From a bacterium UBP2_UBA5202 (GTDB lineage Bacteria; Edwardsbacteria; AC1; EtOH8): a stretch of DNA of 64,000 nucleotides. Location of the stretch: contig DHVS01000028.1 of the NCBI GenBank assembly GCA_002412795.1, forward strand, positions 29,134-93,133. The letters are read 5' to 3'. Shown here piece after piece: positions 14,520-22,929 of this stretch. Position 1 is the stretch's first letter. The number at the start of each line of letters is the position of its first letter. The notes beneath the pieces are model-generated. The model worked only from the letters and a program-made list of their open reading frames with translations, was not told where the DNA came from and did no database searches. A program made the translations under genes and the position numbers.

Positions 14520-17384
14520 TTACTTCTTGCCTTTTTTCTTGGTAGCTTTACCCGCCAAAGCCTTGGCGTAGGCAGGTTTCTTCACGGTCTTCTTAACTGC
14601 CTTCTTCGGCGTAGCTTTAATTTTTTTCTTCCCATTTCCCGATTTCCCATTTTCTTTGCCTGGCTTCCCTGCTTTGATGTCCTTAATAGCCGCCTGGGCC
14701 AGCGCCAACCTGGCGATGGGCACCCTAAACGGCGAGCAGGAAACGTAGTTCATTCCGGCCCGGTGGCAGAATTCCACCGAGGACGGCTCCCCGCCATGTT
14801 CCCCGCAAATTCCCACCTTCAGGTGCGGGCGGGTGGTCCGGCCCCGCTTGATGCCCATTTCGATCAGCTCGCCCACGCCCTCCTGGTCCAGCAGCTGGAA
14901 GGGGTCGGCCGGCAGGATCTTCTTTTCCACGTAGTCCGGCACAAAGCCCCCGATGTCGTCGCGGGAGAAGCCGAAGGTCATCTGGGTCAGGTCGTTGGTG
15001 CCGAAGGAAAAGAACTCGGCGGTCTCGGCGATCCGGCCTGCGGTCAGCGCGGCCCGCGGGATCTCGATCATGGTGCCGTACAGGTAGTCTATCTTCCTGA
15101 CGCCCTGCTGGGCGCAGACCTCGGTGTATATCCGGTCAACTATGGCCTTCTGGTCGGCCAGCTCGTTCTTCATCCCCACCACCGGGACCATGATCTCCGG
15201 CAGTATCTTCTTGCCTTCCTTGATCAGCTCCGCGGTGGATTCCAGGATGGCCCGTACCTGCATCTCGGTTATCTCGGGGAAGGTCACGCCCAATCTGACC
15301 CCGCGGTGTCCCATCATGGGGTTGGATTCGTGCAGCCCGTCGGCCCGCTTGTTAAGCTCCTCGGGGGTGATGCCCAAAGACTGGGCCAGCTTGTTGCGCT
15401 CGTCCTGGCGGGTGGGCACGAACTCGTGCAGCGGCGGATCCAGCAGTCTGATGGTCACCGGCAGTCCGTCCATCACCTCCAAAGTGGCCTTGATGTCCTT
15501 CTTGACGAAGGGGTACAGCTCGTTCAGGGCCGCCCGGCGCTCGGCCTGGTCCTTGGAGACGATCATCTTGCGCAGGCGGAACAGCGGCTCCTCGGAGTTC
15601 TTGCCGTAGAACATGTGCTCGGTCCGGAACAGCCCGATGCCCTCGGCCCCGAAACCCCTGGCCTTGGCGGCGTCCTCCGGGGTATCGGCGTTGGTGCGGA
15701 CCTTGAGCTGGCGGAAGGAGTCGGCGTATTTCATGAAGGTTAAAAAGCGGGGATTCTCGGTGGCGTCCATCATGGCCAGCTGGCCGGCGTAGATGTAGCC
15801 CCGGGTGCCGTTGAGGGTGATGAGGTCGCCTTCCCGGAAGATCTTGTCCCCGGCTTTCATGGTCTTGGTGTGAACGTCTATGTGCAGGCTGCCGGCGCCC
15901 ACGATGCAGCACTTGCCCCAGCCCCGGGCCACCAAAGCCGCGTGGGAGGTCATGCCGCCACGGGCGGTCAGGATCCCGGCCGCCGCCCGCATCCCTTCCA
16001 CGTCCTCGGGGTTGGTCTCTTCGCGGACCAGGATCACCTTTTTGCCCTGCTTCAGCCATTCCACCGCGTCATTGGCGGTGAACACGATCTGTCCAAAGGC
16101 TCCGCCCGGTCCGGCCGGCAGGCCCTTGGCCAGCACCTGGGCGTTCTTCTCGGCACTGGGATCGACGATGGGGTGCAGCAGCTCGTCCAGCTGGGCCGGT
16201 GAGACCCGCATCACCGCGTCCGATTTGGCGATCAGATTCTCCTCCACCATGTCCATGGCCATGTTCAGGGCGGCGGTTCCGGTGCGCTTGCCCACCCGGC
16301 ACTGCAGCATCCACAGCCGCCCATCCTGAATGGTGAACTCTATGTCCTGCATGTCGCGGTAGTGCTTTTCCAGCCGGCTGCGGTAGCCGTCCAGTTCCTT
16401 ATACAGGGCCGGCATGGCGGTCTCCAGCGACGGCAGTGACTTATTCTGTTCGTTCTTGGTTGACTCGTTCAGCGGGCTGGGGGTCCGGATCCCGGCCACC
16501 ACGTCCTCGCCCTGGGCGTTGACCAGCCATTCCCCGTAGAAATGGTTGTCGCCGTTGGCCGGGTTGCGGGAGAAGGCCACCCCGGTGGCAGAGCTGTCGC
16601 CCATGTTGCCGAAGACCATGGCCTGGACGTTGACCGCGGTTCCCCACTCGTCGGGGATGCCCTCGATCCGGCGGTAGGAGATGGCCCGGCGGCCGTTCCA
16701 GGAGGAGAACACCGCGCCGATCCCGCCCCACAGCTGGTCGGCGGCGTTATCGGGGAAATCCCTGCCTATCACCTCTTTGACCTTGGCCTTGAACCGGTCG
16801 CACAGGTCTTTCAGGTCGGCCTCGGGGATGTCGGCGTCGGTCTTATAGCCTTTCTGCTTCTTGACCGCTCCCAGCATGTCGTCCAGCTGCTTGCGGATGC
16901 CCTGGCCCTCCTCGGGCTCGATCCCGGCGGCCTTCTCCATCACCACGTCGGAGTACATCATTATCAGGCGGCGGTAGGCGTCGTAGACGAAGCGGGGGTT
17001 TTGGGTCTTCTTGATCATCCCGGGTATGGTCTTGGAGCACAGTCCCACGTTGAGCACGGTCTCCATCATCCCGGGCATGGAGCTGCGGGCCCCGGAGCGC
17101 ACCGATAAAAGCAGGGGATCGTTGGCGTCGCCGAACTTCATGCCCATCACCTTTTCCACCCGGGCCAGGGCGTCGTTGACCTGCTTGTTCAGCTCCTTGG
17201 GATATTTCTTGTTGTTCTGGTAGAAGACGGTGCATAGTTCCGTGGTGATGGTGAAACCGGCCGGCACCGGGATGCCCAGATGGCACATCTCGGCCAGGTT
17301 GGCGCCCTTGCCGCCCAGCAGATTCTTGTCCTTGGCTCCGCCTTCGGCGGCCTTGCCCCCGAAGAAATACACGAACTTAGGCAT
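14520..17384 (-). CDS. ppdK: Pyruvate, phosphate dikinase with basic C-terminal tail
   Basis: 954 aa. It interconverts pyruvate + ATP + Pi and PEP + AMP + PPi; in anaerobes it serves glycolysis or gluconeogenesis. The order is normal: nucleotide-binding N-terminus (LLGGKGANLAEMCHLGIPVP), the phosphohistidine swivel GGMTSHAALVARGWGKCC, and the PEP-binding barrel (TPEDAAKARGFGAEGIGLFR, GTNDLTQMTFGFSRDD, KVGICGEHGG). The enzyme core ends near residue 905. A tail of about 49 residues, mostly Lys/Ala/Thr/Gly (KATPKKAVKKTVKK), resembles histone H1-like tails. It includes PAYAKALAGKA, encoded by a palindromic repeat at 14551-14576. PEP synthase is excluded by the PPDK-specific sequence. Monocistronic. 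Confidence 0.95.
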   Translation of the reverse strand: MPKFVYFFGGKAAEGGAKDKNLLGGKGANLAEMCHLGIPVPAGFTITTELCTVFYQNNKKYPKELNKQVNDALARVEKVMGMKFGDANDPLLLSVRSGARSSMPGMMETVLNVGLCSKTIPGMIKKTQNPRFVYDAYRRLIMMYSDVVMEKAAGIEPEEGQGIRKQLDDMLGAVKKQKGYKTDADIPEADLKDLCDRFKAKVKEVIGRDFPDNAADQLWGGIGAVFSSWNGRRAISYRRIEGIPDEWGTAVNVQAMVFGNMGDSSATGVAFSRNPANGDNHFYGEWLVNAQGEDVVAGIRTPSPLNESTKNEQNKSLPSLETAMPALYKELDGYRSRLEKHYRDMQDIEFTIQDGRLWMLQCRVGKRTGTAALNMAMDMVEENLIAKSDAVMRVSPAQLDELLHPIVDPSAEKNAQVLAKGLPAGPGGAFGQIVFTANDAVEWLKQGKKVILVREETNPEDVEGMRAAAGILTARGGMTSHAALVARGWGKCCIVGAGSLHIDVHTKTMKAGDKIFREGDLITLNGTRGYIYAGQLAMMDATENPRFLTFMKYADSFRQLKVRTNADTPEDAAKARGFGAEGIGLFRTEHMFYGKNSEEPLFRLRKMIVSKDQAERRAALNELYPFVKKDIKATLEVMDGLPVTIRLLDPPLHEFVPTRQDERNKLAQSLGITPEELNKRADGLHESNPMMGHRGVRLGVTFPEITEMQVRAILESTAELIKEGKKILPEIMVPVVGMKNELADQKAIVDRIYTEVCAQQGVRKIDYLYGTMIEIPRAALTAGRIAETAEFFSFGTNDLTQMTFGFSRDDIGGFVPDYVEKKILPADPFQLLDQEGVGELIEMGIKRGRTTRPHLKVGICGEHGGEPSSVEFCHRAGMNYVSCSPFRVPIARLALAQAAIKDIKAGKPGKENGKSGNGKKKIKATPKKAVKKTVKKPAYAKALAGKATKKKGKK
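14551..14576. repeat. Palindromic repeat element inside the ppdK coding sequence
   Basis: The element contains GCCAA/TTGGC arms within CCCGCCAAAGCCTTGG followed by CGTAGGCAGG. On the coding strand it has the shape GCCTACG ... TGGCGGG, as in intergenic elements at about 34213-34243 and 55093-55123. It is in frame and adds PAYAKALAGKA to the protein tail. Confidence 0.55.
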
Positions 17385-17571
17385 GGTATCTTTCTCCTTT
17401 GGATGTATATGAAGATTTTAGTGATCTCAAGCAGACAGATGTCCGGAAAAACGACAAACTCTGATTGTAGCACAGATGGAACTGATTTTCAAGATAAGAA
17501 TTATCGGGAAAAGAGAGGTTAAAAAGGCAAAATATAAATAATCCCCGATGTTTCATGCCCCAAAAGGCAGC

Positions 17572-17595
17572 AAAAAACCTCCGGGAAACCGGAGG
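17572..17595 (-). terminator. Terminator of the toxin-antitoxin operon
   Basis: Reading the minus strand, CCTCCGGTTTCCCGGAGG forms a 7-bp stem followed by a run of T residues, about 12 bases after the toxin stop. Confidence 0.7.
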
Positions 17596-17607
17596 TTCGG
17601 GGGTTCT

Positions 17608-17913
17608 TCAGCGATACGCGTCCTTCCGGTCGTCAATGGTCAGCAGGTAAACTATCTTTTCCTTTTGATCTATGGCATAAAAAAGCCGGTGGTCTCCGAT
17701 CCGGTACCGCCAGGTGTCCGGCGAATAACCCCGCAATTTCCTGATCTGGGGGCCAAAGCAGGGTTCCTGCCTTAACCTGGGATAGACGTACGCTTTGATC
17801 TTCCGCTCCAGAAATTCCCTCCTGACCGGCTCCATCCGCTTCAGGCGGGACAGGAACTCGGCGGTTTCAAAGATACGGAACTCAGGCAAAGCGGCCCTTC
17901 CGGGCCTTGGCAT
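17608..17913 (-). CDS. RelE/ParE-family toxin
   Basis: 101 aa as drawn, typical for RelE/ParE. The core FRIFETAEFLSRLKRM, then RKLRGYSPDTWRYRIGDHRLFYAID and IVYLLTIDDRKDAYR, follows the family pattern (helical hairpin, then beta sheet with the conserved WRYRIGDHR segment). RelE members cleave mRNA in the ribosome; ParE members poison gyrase. The ATG at 17913 would overlap the antitoxin by 32 bases. A TTG at 17889, overlapping the antitoxin stop by 8 bases, gives a more usual N-terminus (LPEFRIFETAEF). The pair is probably type II. Confidence 0.82.
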   Translation of the reverse strand: MPRPGRAALPEFRIFETAEFLSRLKRMEPVRREFLERKIKAYVYPRLRQEPCFGPQIRKLRGYSPDTWRYRIGDHRLFYAIDQKEKIVYLLTIDDRKDAYR

Positions 17914-18121
17914 CGCTCCGGCCGCGCTTGAGGCTGGCTTCCAGAGGTTTGTCCGACCGGATCGCTGTCATCTCGGCCTCATCAATCAGACTTGAGTCCT
18001 CAATGTAGCGCAGGGCAGCAGTTTCTATGAAATTGGACAGCGTCCGGTTGTCGCGCTGGGATAGAGTGCGGAAAATATTGTAGGTCTTGTCGTCCAGCCG
18101 CAGGGTAATGGTGGTAGACAT
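17882..18121 (-). CDS. Ribbon-helix-helix (CopG-type) antitoxin
   Basis: 79 aa from the ATG at 18121, which is preceded by GGAGAAG. The upstream extension of the frame is not needed. STTITLRLDDKTYNIFRTLS is a typical RHH DNA-binding strand-helix start, followed by RTLSNFIETAALRYIE. The C-terminal basic tail probably wraps the toxin. It lies directly before, and overlaps, the RelE-like toxin. An imperfect inverted repeat GAATACAAT ... AATGTATTC (18141-18175) just upstream could be the autoregulatory operator. Confidence 0.8.
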   Translation of the reverse strand: MSTTITLRLDDKTYNIFRTLSQRDNRTLSNFIETAALRYIEDSSLIDEAEMTAIRSDKPLEASLKRGRSDAKARKGRFA

Positions 18122-18140
18122 GGCGCTTCTCCATAAATAT

Positions 18141-18175
18141 GAATACAATAGAGCATTATTGAATATAATGTATTC
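18141..18175. promoter_or_regulatory. Possible operator of the toxin-antitoxin operon
   Basis: The inverted repeat GAATACAAT / AATGTATTC has 8 of 9 positions complementary and lies 20-54 bases upstream of the antitoxin ATG, in an AT-rich stretch suited to an RHH repressor site. The assignment rests on position only. Confidence 0.35.
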
Positions 18176-18249
18176 TACCACTTTAGACCGTAAAAGTCAA
18201 CCCCGCCGGAAATTCGACCATGTCTCAGGCCGGTCAGATATTTGGGACA

Positions 18250-18963
18250 CTACCCCCGCTTGGCCTGCCTGGGGCCCTGGGCGCTTCTGGGGGCCTCCGT
18301 CTTGGGGCTGCGGTCCAACAGCCCCATCTTGTCCAGATAATCCTTTTTATTCTGCAAAGCCACCCTGGTTTTTTTTATGAACCTTTCCATCCAGTCATTC
18401 AGCTTCTTCAATGCCAGTTGCTGCTCCTGGCCGGCGGACCGGATCTCCTTTTCGGAATTCTCCCCGTCCCGGATCATTTTATCCAAAGAGTCTATCTTGG
18501 CCCTCTCCGTGTCCAGCAGCGGCCTGGGATATCCCAGGCCGGCCAGGATATCCATGAATTCAGGGTCTTTAAGAGGGGCCTGGAACAGGACATCGGCCGC
18601 TTTCAGGAACAGGTCCGGCTCCCCGGGCATTTGGACAGGGATCCCCAGCGCCTGCATCTGTTCCCGGTCATCGGGCCAGATCTTCCTGACCACATCGGCC
18701 AAAGACCGGTAGGCTTCCCGGGCGTTCCTGGTGATCTTGCCGGATGAGTCCTCCCGGTCCCGCCTGGCCCCTATCAGGTCATTGTAGATCTGGGCCGCCT
18801 GCCTGGCTTCTAGGAAAAGCTTTTGCCCCTGGATGATCCTGGCCTCGGTATAGCCTGCCTCTGTCAGCCTTTTCAGTATATCGGGGCTGGCCAGCGCATT
18901 GGTTAAGGCTTTTTCAGCCGCTTCCAGCTGCAGGGGGACAGGTATGGTTGGTTTGGCAAGCAC
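18250..18963 (-). CDS. Unknown all-helical protein
   Basis: 237 aa, not recognised. It is predicted mainly alpha-helical with long charged helices (NDLIGARRDREDSSGKITRN, LALKKLNDWMERFIKKTRVA) and ends in a Pro/Arg/Lys-rich tail. There is no signal peptide or membrane segment. It follows the TPR gene by 40 bases and is probably the last gene of aspS-TPR-unknown. Its overall layout (about 240 aa, helical bundle, a KK-rich hairpin, DYLDK/DYYYKKGLL near the C-terminus) loosely resembles the product at 44365-45081. Confidence 0.55.
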   Translation of the reverse strand: MLAKPTIPVPLQLEAAEKALTNALASPDILKRLTEAGYTEARIIQGQKLFLEARQAAQIYNDLIGARRDREDSSGKITRNAREAYRSLADVVRKIWPDDREQMQALGIPVQMPGEPDLFLKAADVLFQAPLKDPEFMDILAGLGYPRPLLDTERAKIDSLDKMIRDGENSEKEIRSAGQEQQLALKKLNDWMERFIKKTRVALQNKKDYLDKMGLLDRSPKTEAPRSAQGPRQAKRG

Positions 18964-19003
18964 TGGCGATCCTTAAAATTGCATGGCATTGGAACAGTTG
19001 GCC

Positions 19004-20197
19004 CTAACTGCTTTTTTTCAGGGATTTTTTCAGGAAAAGCTCGCCCTCGGCTCCCCGCTCCTGGGCAAAGCATATCCGGGAAAGTTTCTTGTAAATGTCG
19101 CGGACCCAGGGATGGTGTTCCCCCGCCGTTTGCTGGAATATCTTGACAGCCGACTGGTACGCTTCCTCTGCCTGCGGCAGCCGGTTCTCGCCGAGTTGCA
19201 GGTCGCCGTATTTGTAATAGGCGGTCCCCACATCCGGATGCCATTCGCCCCAGGCCGTCCTCAGTATCTCCAGGGCCTGCTCCAGCTCCCGGCCGGCCTT
19301 AACGGCCTCTCCCTGCTGGGTGAACAGGACCCCCAGACCCAGGTGGCTGATCCCGGTAAAGGGGTGTCTGGCCCCCAGCCGGCGCTCTCCGATGGACAGG
19401 GCCCTCCGGAAGGTGCTTTCGGCCTGGCTGTACATATGCTGGACCGCGTAGGCATCCGCCAGATTGTTGAGGTAGATAATCAGGTCCGGGTGCTCCGGTC
19501 CGTGATGCTTCTGCTTCAGGTCAATCCCTTTTAACAGCAGTTCCACCGCCCGGGGGGCTTTTTGGTTGGCCGAACAGACCGCCGCCAGGTTGTTGAGCAG
19601 GGTGGTATAAACGGGATCGTCCTCGTTGAAAAGTTTTTGGGCCAGGGCCAAAGCCATTTCGGCGGTCTGCTGGGACAGGTCCAGGCGGCCGGTCTCCTTG
19701 TAAACCCCCATCAGGTTTCCCAGACACTTGACGGCCGAGGCGCTTTCCCCCAGCCCCTGCTTCCGGTAGATCTCCAGGGCCCGGTCCAAATATCCCTCGG
19801 CCTCGGCATATTCCCCGGTCCGGGTCATCAACCCGCCCAGGTTGTTCAGCAGTTTGGCCACCTCGGGATGGTCGTGGCCCAGTCTAAGCCGCCTGATCTC
19901 CAGTGCCCGCTGGTACAGCGGGGCCGCTTCCCGGTAGCGGTGCTGTATGCTGAGATTGATTGCCAAAGCGTTCACCGCCCCGGCCGTCTCGATGCTCTCC
20001 GGGCCGTGGGCTGCGGCCACGATGTCCAGATGCCTCTGGTAAAAAGGCTCGGCCTGGTCCAGACTGCCTTTCTGCTGCAGGCACCCGGCCAGCTTCAGCA
20101 ACAGCGGAGCCAGCGACGGATCTTCGGGGCCGGTTTGGGCCTCGGCCTCCTGCAGGTCATGCCTGGCTTTTATTATCTCCTCTTCGGGACAGCTCAT
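19004..20197 (-). CDS. Kinesin-light-chain-type TPR protein
   Basis: 397 aa of TPR_10/TPR_12-type 42-residue repeats. The repeated pattern is seen as GHDHPEVAKLLNNLGGLMTR, GPEHPDLIIYLNNLADAYAV and GARHPFTGISHLGLGVLFTQ, each followed by a helix with A/L-E-x-x-Y/F-x-R-A-L. There are about eight units. Such proteins are protein-binding scaffolds. It starts 9 bases after the aspS stop, so it is co-transcribed with aspS. No signal peptide and no fused effector domain were found. Confidence 0.8.
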   Translation of the reverse strand: MSCPEEEIIKARHDLQEAEAQTGPEDPSLAPLLLKLAGCLQQKGSLDQAEPFYQRHLDIVAAAHGPESIETAGAVNALAINLSIQHRYREAAPLYQRALEIRRLRLGHDHPEVAKLLNNLGGLMTRTGEYAEAEGYLDRALEIYRKQGLGESASAVKCLGNLMGVYKETGRLDLSQQTAEMALALAQKLFNEDDPVYTTLLNNLAAVCSANQKAPRAVELLLKGIDLKQKHHGPEHPDLIIYLNNLADAYAVQHMYSQAESTFRRALSIGERRLGARHPFTGISHLGLGVLFTQQGEAVKAGRELEQALEILRTAWGEWHPDVGTAYYKYGDLQLGENRLPQAEEAYQSAVKIFQQTAGEHHPWVRDIYKKLSRICFAQERGAEGELFLKKSLKKSS

Positions 20198-20206
20198 AAT
20201 TAAGGC

Positions 20207-21986
20207 TCAATCCGTTAATTTGATCTTCAGTTCCTTCAACTGCTTCTCGTCCACTTCCGAGGGGCTGCCCTCCATCAGGCCGCTGCCCGAGGTGGTCTTG
20301 GGGAAGGCGATCACATCGCGGATGCTGTCTCCGCCGGTGATCATGGTCAGGATCCGGTCCACCCCGGGGGCGAGGCCGCCGTGGGGCGGGGCCCCGTACT
20401 CGAAGGCCTCCAGCAAAAAGCCGAACTTCTTCTGGACCTCTTGGGGGGAAAGCCCCACCACCTTCATCACCTTTTCCTGAATGTCCCGGCGGTGGATCCT
20501 TATTGAGCCCGAGGCCAGTTCGGAGCCGTTGGCCACCAGATCGTACAACTGGCCAAGTACTTTACCGGGATCTGTTTCGAGATATTCCAGATGCTCCTCT
20601 TTGGGCATGCTGAACATATGATGCTCGGCCTCCCAGCGCTTGTCCTCCTCATTGTAATGGAACAGCGGAAAATCCGTAATCCAGGCAAAAGCAAATTTGT
20701 TTTTGGGGATCATCTCCATCCGGCGGGCGCACTCGACCCTCAGCGCCCCCAGGGCGGCCGCGACGACGGATGGCTTGTCGGCCACGAACAGCATGATGTC
20801 ACCTTCCCTGGCGGACAGGGTCTGCATAAGTTCTTTGCCCAGGTCGCCCGCGAAGAATTTTGCGATCGAGCCTTCCAATGATTCCCCGGAGACTTTGGCC
20901 CAGGCCAGGCCCCTGGCGCCGTATATCTTCACAAATTCGGTCAGCCCGTCGATGTCCTTGCGGGACCACCTGCCCCCGCCCGGCACGCAGATGCCCTTCA
21001 CCTGGCCCTTGTTCTCGAGGGCCTGTTTAAAGACCGAGAAATCAGATTTCAAGGCAACCGGTGCGGTATCGCACAATTCCATGCCAAAACGCATATCCGG
21101 TTTGTCCGATCCGAAGCGCCGCATGGCCTCGGCATGGGCCAGCCGCGGGAACGGCGTCTGGATATCCATCCCGGCGACTTTGGAGAAGACCTCCTTGAAC
21201 ATGCCCTCGGCCAGGGAAAATACTTTGTCCTGGGTGGCAAAGCTCATCTCGATATCTATCTGGGTGTGCTCCGGCTGGCGGTCGGCCCGCAGGTCCTCGT
21301 CGCGCAGACAGCGGGCGATCTGGAAATACTTGTCAAACCCCGCCACCATCAGGATCTGCTTGTAGATGGGGCGACTGGGGCAGGGCGTAGAATTTTCCGG
21401 GATGCACCCGGCAGGGAACAAGATAATCCCGGGCGCCTTCGGGCGTGCTGCGGGTCAAAAGCGGCGTCTCTATCTCCAGAAAGTCCTGGGCGCTGAGGTA
21501 ATTGCGGATCGCCAGCACGAACTTGTGCCGCAGGATGATGTTTTTGGCCAGGGCCGGCCGCCGCAGGTCCAGGTAGCGGTGCTTCAGCCGCAGTTCCTCG
21601 GAGGCCGTGGTGTTGTCCTCTATCACGAAGGGCGGCACGGCGGAAGAGTTGAGCAGTTTGACCTCCGCCGCCAGCACTTCCACCTCCCCGGTCGGCATCT
21701 CTGAATTGGCCTGGCCCTGGGGCCGGGCCCGTACCAAGCCTTTGACCGCGACCACGTATTCGGACTTCAGTTCACTGGCGGAGGCTGTCAGTTCTGCGTT
21801 CTGGGCCGGGTCGAAGACGATCTGGGTGATGCCGTAGCGGTCCCGCAGGTTGATGAATATCAGCCCCCCGTGGTTGCGGCTGCGGTGCACCCACCCGCAG
21901 AGGGTGACCTCCTGGTTGTTATTGGAGGAACGCAGTTCCCCGCAGGTGTGACTGCGCTGCCAGGCGCCCAAGGTTTCGAGTTTCAT
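20207..21986 (-). CDS. aspS: Aspartyl-tRNA synthetase, interrupted by a frameshift
   Basis: Class II synthetase charging tRNA-Asp (and possibly tRNA-Asn). The first part (21986 to about 21370) holds the anticodon-binding OB fold (CGWVHRSRNHGGLIFINLRD) and the start of the catalytic core up to FYALPQSP. The second part begins in another frame with YKQILMVAGFDKYFQIARC, then RADRQPEHTQIDIEMSF (motif 2), the bacterial insertion domain and FEYGAPPHGGLAPGVDR (motif 3). Normal proteins read straight through FYALPQSPQxxKQ, so about 2 bases are missing (or 1 added) near 21366-21371. All other motifs are intact. A sequencing error is more likely than a true loss because the enzyme is essential. The HGG triplet after RSRN matches non-discriminating enzymes. 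Confidence 0.9.
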
Positions 21987-22023
21987 GATGCTTGTTATGT
22001 TTAATGTTGTATTTTTATTTTTT

Positions 22024-22055
22024 CCATAGCCCAGGCCTTAAGGCCTGGGTTATGG
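22024..22055. repeat. 32-bp near-perfect palindrome between the AhpD-like gene and aspS
   Basis: The arms CCATAGCCCAGGCCTT / AAGGCCTGGGTTATGG pair over 16 bases with a single G-T mismatch and no loop. It ends two bases before the stop codon of the AhpD-like gene. On the transcribed strand it is followed by an A-rich rather than T-rich run, so it is not a classical terminator. It looks like a REP-type intergenic element. Confidence 0.6.
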
Positions 22056-22056
22056 A

Positions 22057-22398
22057 TCAGCAAGCCTGTTCGTCCCATATCTCATACGCCTTGCGCAAAT
22101 GCGGTATGGTAATGGACCCTCCCACCACCAGCGATATGTTCATGATCTCATCGAACTCGGCCTGGCTTACCCCCAGCTTCTTGCACTGGATGACATGATA
22201 GCTGATGCAGTCGTTGCAGCGCAGCACCACCGAGGCGCAAAGCCCCAGCATCTCCTTGATCTTGCCCGGCAAGGCCCCGTCCTGGTAGGCGGCGGTGTCC
22301 AGGTTGAAGAACCGTTTGATGCCGGTATGCTCCGCCGCCAGTATCCGGTCATTCATCTTGGTGCGGTAGGCATTGAATTCTTTGATTTTGTCAGACAT
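22057..22398 (-). CDS. Carboxymuconolactone decarboxylase/AhpD-family protein
   Basis: 113 aa. The AhpD-like redox motif CxxCxxxH is present as CNDCISYH near residues 76-83, inside the helical CMD fold (IKEMLGLCASVVLRCNDC). Family members are small alkylhydroperoxidase-like or thiol-redox proteins. The real substrate cannot be told from sequence. It may be co-transcribed with aspS, 70 bases downstream. Confidence 0.85.
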   Translation of the reverse strand: MSDKIKEFNAYRTKMNDRILAAEHTGIKRFFNLDTAAYQDGALPGKIKEMLGLCASVVLRCNDCISYHVIQCKKLGVSQAEFDEIMNISLVVGGSITIPHLRKAYEIWDEQAC

Positions 22399-22440
22399 AA
22401 CTTCTCCTGTATGTATGCAAGGCCAGCTTGTTGATTGCTG

Positions 22441-22465
22441 AATTCATCCCCAGTCCCCTTCTCTT
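22441..22465. repeat. Direct repeat copy 1 flanking the DUF559 gene
   Basis: It contains CATCCCCAGTCCCCTTCTCTT, preceded by AATT. The same 21-base core recurs in the same orientation at 22930-22954, on the other side of the DUF559 gene. Confidence 0.6.
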
Positions 22466-22530
22466 GGGCTTGTGCTGAGTGCCACACTTAGTATGCCGAA
22501 GTGAAGATCCGAAGTGGGTTGAGTCTGATT

Positions 22531-22914
22531 TTACGTTAGGACAGCGTTAACCCGCTTTACAACTTTATCAATATTCTCAAATACATCTTTGTTGCCAATT
22601 CTTAATACTTTTATCCCAAGACAATCTATCATATTATCCCGCAATTTATCCTGTTTTTTCTGCTTTTCATGGATACCGCCATCTAATTCAACCACCAACC
22701 TTTTTTCATGGCAATAAAAGTCGGCAATGTAAAATGTTTCTTTGCCCAGCAAATCAAAAAACAATGGATATTGACGGTAGAATTTAAGTCCTCGGAACTG
22801 CCTGTTCCTAACTTTATTCCAAAATATGACTTCGGCCTTTGTCTGGTTTTTACGCAACTCCCGGCATCGGGCTTTAGCCACAAGAACTAGTTTGGATTTT
22901 ATATTAAGGCTCAT
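22531..22914 (-). CDS. DUF559-family endonuclease-like protein (Vsr/PD-(D/E)XK fold)
   Basis: 127 aa. It has the DUF559 signature: ARCRELRKNQTKAEVIFWNK, then RGLKFYRQYPLFFDLL, FYIADFYCHEKRLVVELDGG and DNMIDCLGIKVLRIGNKDVF. The D in IADFYC and the E in VVELDGG are the predicted PD-(D/E)XK metal ligands, as in the Vsr mismatch endonuclease. The product is small and free-standing, more AT-rich than its neighbours, and flanked by a direct repeat. It may behave as a selfish insert or a repair nuclease; function in this family is mostly unknown. Confidence 0.85.
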   Translation of the reverse strand: MSLNIKSKLVLVAKARCRELRKNQTKAEVIFWNKVRNRQFRGLKFYRQYPLFFDLLGKETFYIADFYCHEKRLVVELDGGIHEKQKKQDKLRDNMIDCLGIKVLRIGNKDVFENIDKVVKRVNAVLT

Positions 22915-22929
22915 ACTCTAAACTTCTGA

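Noticed and set aside
14448..15743. Long plus-strand frame (431 codons) opposite ppdK
   Set aside because: Antisense of ppdK third-position GC bias; no domain, and ppdK is unmistakable on the other strand.
22024..22055. Palindrome before aspS as a Rho-independent terminator
   Set aside because: On the transcribed strand it is followed by A-rich, not T-rich, sequence.
22400..22530. T-box or other riboswitch before aspS or hisS
   Set aside because: No T-box sequence or specifier stem was recognised upstream of either synthetase gene.
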